This document shows, one piece after another, positions 7,677-9,588 of a stretch of 9,588 bases of DNA. The stretch's first letter is position 1, and each line of letters begins with the position of its first letter. The DNA comes from DASTCC01 sp035711465. GTDB taxonomy: Bacteria > Acidobacteriota > Vicinamibacteria > Vicinamibacterales > SCN-69-37. A model generated the notes under the pieces. The model was not told the DNA's origin. It made no database searches and worked only from the letters and a program-made list of their open reading frames with translations. The stretch covers positions 1 through 9,588 of the forward strand of contig DASTCC010000311.1 in NCBI GenBank assembly GCA_035711465.1. The letters are read 5' to 3'. Position numbers and translations under genes: made by a program.

Positions 7677-8624
7677 ATGCGAGCAGCCGTGTTGGTCCTG
7701 GTACTGACTTTCTCTTTGACCGCGTCGTCGGCCACATCGCCGCAGGCGCCTGATTTTTCCGGAACGTGGAGCGCCGTGAAAGACGCGCCCAACGGCGTAG
7801 CCGCGGCACCCAGCCCGATCTTCGGGGCGCGTTTTGCCATTCGCCACGAAGGCGCGGGCGTTACGTTTCTGCGCCCGATCCGCGACGAGCACATCGCCGT
7901 CACCTTCAAGCCGGACGGCAGCCGCGTGAACTACAAAGTGCCCGGACGGATGTGCGAAGGCGATGCGGAGTACATCGAGACGCTCGCGGTGGAGGATGGC
8001 GGCCTGGCACTGACGTTCGTCGGCGCGATTCCTCCTGGCGGCGGGCCGGCTCGCGAGCTCAACTCGAAGCGGCTGTTCCGGCTCCAGGACAAGGACACGC
8101 TGGTCGTGCAGGGCACGATGGTCCAGCAGGGCAAGTCGTGGCCCGCGGCCACGGTCTACAAGCGCGCCGATCCGATGCCGGATCCGGCGCAGACGCCGCC
8201 GAGCGGGGCGCCCGGCACGATCGCGCAGCTCGGCTGGCTCGCCGGCGACTGGGTCGGCACGCGCGGCGGCAGTGCGACCGCATCGCCGCTCAACTTCGAA
8301 GAGCGATGGGCGGCGGCCGCGTCCGGGTCGATGCTGGCATTGAGCCGCACCGTGCGCGGAACGACGCTCGTGAGCTTCGAGTTCCTGTGCATCGCCGAGC
8401 GCAACAACACGCTCGTCTATACCGCGATGCCCGACGGCCGGACGACGCCGACGCACTTCACGTTGACCAGCATCACCGCCGACACGGCGATCTTCGAGAA
8501 CCCGGCGCACGATTTCCCCAAGGCCGTCCGCTACGTGCTCAAGCCTGACGGATTGATGGAGGCCTCGATCGGCCGCAGCGCGACGGAGTTCACGACGACG
8601 TTCGCTTACAAAAAGCGTCAGTAG
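7677..8624 (+). CDS. Secreted protein with C-terminal DUF6265-like domain
   Basis: Biochemical role unknown. The 315-residue protein has a Sec signal peptide (about 1-19: MRAAVLVLVLTFSL, cleavage near ASSA). Its first mature domain (about 25-162) opens with PDFSGTWSAV, a beta-barrel/lipocalin-like start common in Acidobacteriota secreted proteins. A Pro-rich linker (165-180) leads to a second domain (about 181-313) with LGWLAGDWVG (185-194), EERWAAAASGSMLALSRTVR (208-227), FEFLCIAERNNTLVY (234-248) and FENPAHDFPKAVRY (273-286), which I recognise as the DUF6265 pattern. The ATG at 7677 is chosen because the signal peptide begins there; the upstream in-frame GTG at 7587 would add 30 Arg-rich residues before it. 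The gene is divergent from the lipoprotein gene and lies 45 nt before the DinB gene. A periplasmic or extracellular ligand-binding role is only a guess. Confidence 0.88.
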   Translation: MRAAVLVLVLTFSLTASSATSPQAPDFSGTWSAVKDAPNGVAAAPSPIFGARFAIRHEGAGVTFLRPIRDEHIAVTFKPDGSRVNYKVPGRMCEGDAEYIETLAVEDGGLALTFVGAIPPGGGPARELNSKRLFRLQDKDTLVVQGTMVQQGKSWPAATVYKRADPMPDPAQTPPSGAPGTIAQLGWLAGDWVGTRGGSATASPLNFEERWAAAASGSMLALSRTVRGTTLVSFEFLCIAERNNTLVYTAMPDGRTTPTHFTLTSITADTAIFENPAHDFPKAVRYVLKPDGLMEASIGRSATEFTTTFAYKKRQ

Positions 8625-8646
8625 GACGTGCCGGCCATCGACGCGT

Positions 8647-8669
8647 TATGCTCGATGGCTGGAGGGGAC
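8647..8669 (+). promoter_or_regulatory. Shine-Dalgarno and candidate -10 for the DinB-family gene
   Basis: GGAGG (8661-8665) sits 4 nt before the GTG at 8670 and decides that start. TATGCT (8647-8652) upstream fits TANNNT; a transcript beginning 6-8 nt later would start just before the GGAGG, giving a very short leader. The hexamer is only 2 nt before an ATG at 8655, too close for that codon to be a leaderless start from this element. Confidence 0.45.
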
Positions 8670-9176
8670 GTGTCCGAAACGCCGCAGCAGTACCAGGCCC
8701 GCATCCTCGCGCTCGGCGATGCGCAGGATCCGTGGAGCGTTCTCCGATCCACGGCGGCGCGGCTACGCGAGGTGATCGATCGGAACGCGGCCACGGTCAT
8801 CGACCGGCGGCCGGCGCCGCACCGGTGGTCGATCCGCGAGATCATCGCGCATCTGTCTGACGCCGAGGTGGTGTTCGCCTACCGCGTCCGCATCATGATC
8901 GCGACGCCCGGCGCGACGATTCACGCTTTCGATCAGAACGAATGGGCCGCCGGCATGCAGTACGACCGCGTCGATCCGGCCGGCGCGGTCGATCGATTCG
9001 CGGTGCTGCGCCGGGGCAATCTCGAGCTGATCGAGCGTCTTCCGGATCTCGAGGCGGCCTACGGCATGCACGAAGAGCGTGGGCGCGAGTCAGCGGCGCT
9101 CTTCGTCCGGCTCTACGCCGGCCACGACCGCAATCATCTCAACCAGATCGACGCGATTCTGAATGGCACGCGCTGA
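8670..9176 (+). CDS. DinB-family (DinB_2-like) putative metal-dependent protein
   Basis: Member of the DinB/YfiT four-helix-bundle superfamily, whose members bind a metal through three histidines; several act as thiol-dependent S-transferases, but the substrate here is unknown. The 168 residues contain the expected triad: His61 in WSIREIIAHLSDAE (53-66), and His152 and His156 in GHDRNHLNQI (151-160). The helix bundle fills almost the whole chain, with no signal peptide, so it should be cytosolic. The start is GTG at 8670 because a GGAGG lies just upstream and family members begin near SETPQQYQARIL; an ATG at 8655 and a GTG at 8628 are in frame but less likely. It is not DNA polymerase IV, which shares only the old dinB name. 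Its last 14 nt overlap the start of the next gene in another frame, suggesting translational coupling. Confidence 0.88.
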   Translation: MSETPQQYQARILALGDAQDPWSVLRSTAARLREVIDRNAATVIDRRPAPHRWSIREIIAHLSDAEVVFAYRVRIMIATPGATIHAFDQNEWAAGMQYDRVDPAGAVDRFAVLRRGNLELIERLPDLEAAYGMHEERGRESAALFVRLYAGHDRNHLNQIDAILNGTR

Positions 9177-9588
9177 TCTCGCGTCGATCGTCGCGGTCGG
9201 CCTGCTGACGGCGCCGGCGGGGATGGCCGCCCGGCAGGGCTCGGGCCCTCCGCAGACGCCGCCGGCCCAGGAACAGACGCTGCTCAGCCAGGCCGAGACC
9301 GCGCGCGTCCGTGCGTATCACGACGGCATCGTCGAGGTGGCCAGGCGGCTGCCGCCGCGCGTCTCGCTGGCGGCGTTGATCGAGCCGCTGATGCAGCTGG
9401 CCGAGACGCGATCGGCCGCCGGCCGGGCGACCGACGAGAACCGCGCCGCGATTCTCGCGCTCGCGGTCTACGTCAACGGCCGCAAGCTCGGGGTGCTGAT
9501 TCCGGAATCACGAACCTGGCCGCGCCCGGAGAGCCGGGCGCTGACGCTGCACCAGCGCGGCGATCTGGCGCAGCACTTCACGATGTCC
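9163..9588 (+). CDS. Partial secreted hypothetical protein (runs off the right edge)
   Basis: The frame is open from ATG 9163 to the last base of the window, giving 142 residues without a stop. The N-terminus looks like a Sec signal peptide (MARADLASIVAVGLLTAPAG, with cleavage likely near MAAR at 21-24), though it carries only one early positive charge. A Pro/Gln-rich spacer (28-38) follows, then a helical mature part with a central AILALAVYVNG (96-106) and, at the edge, LTLHQRGDLAQHFTMS (127-142). The HxxRxDLxxHF pattern recalls a family of conserved secreted proteins of unknown function whose next residues would continue an alanine-rich segment; this is from memory and the gene is cut here. 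It overlaps the DinB gene by 14 nt, so the two are probably co-translated. Confidence 0.78.
   Translation, partial: MARADLASIVAVGLLTAPAGMAARQGSGPPQTPPAQEQTLLSQAETARVRAYHDGIVEVARRLPPRVSLAALIEPLMQLAETRSAAGRATDENRAAILALAVYVNGRKLGVLIPESRTWPRPESRALTLHQRGDLAQHFTMS

Overview
The window is GC-rich, densely coded bacterial chromosome with a strong GC bias at third codon positions. The gene families, the coding density and the repeat type at the left edge suggest an Acidobacteriota member of the Vicinamibacteria kind. That placement is an inference from gene content and style; no rRNA or other marker gene is present.

Layout. Bases 1-158 are a non-coding repeat block: a perfect 22-bp inverted repeat plus an imperfect tandem copy, resembling intergenic repeats linked to REP-type elements. 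It abuts a class I fructose-1,6-bisphosphatase gene (179-1192), followed 12 nt later by an 80-residue protein of unknown function (1205-1447) and then by a Ppx/GppA exopolyphosphatase/pppGpp phosphohydrolase with a C-terminal HD domain (1500-3113). Next comes a pair of membrane proteins: a Hanks-type Ser/Thr kinase carrying about six N-terminal membrane segments (3172-4785) and, 13 nt later, an MFS/NTT-like transporter fused to a C-terminal HEAT-like region (4799-6955). A convergent minus-strand gene encodes a small probable lipoprotein with two ferredoxin-like, I9-propeptide-like halves (6997-7641). Divergent from it are a secreted two-part protein ending in a DUF6265-like domain (7677-8624), a DinB-family metal-site protein (8670-9176), and an overlapping secreted protein that runs off the right edge (9163-9588).

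How the genes may work together. FBPase serves gluconeogenesis and Ppx/GppA serves polyphosphate or (p)ppGpp turnover, so the left half is central and stress metabolism. The kinase and transporter are probably co-transcribed, and the kinase may control the transporter through its HEAT region; this is inference. The right half is a set of envelope proteins plus DinB with no clear shared pathway.

No mobile-element genes, CRISPR array, tRNA or rRNA were seen. The most notable cross-gene signal is a TANNNT (-10-like) hexamer 6-8 nt before the start codon of three genes that lack a Shine-Dalgarno sequence, which points to leaderless transcripts. I did not find a clear, wholly new multi-gene system. 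The kinase-transporter-HEAT pair and the I9-like lipoprotein are the best candidates for follow-up.
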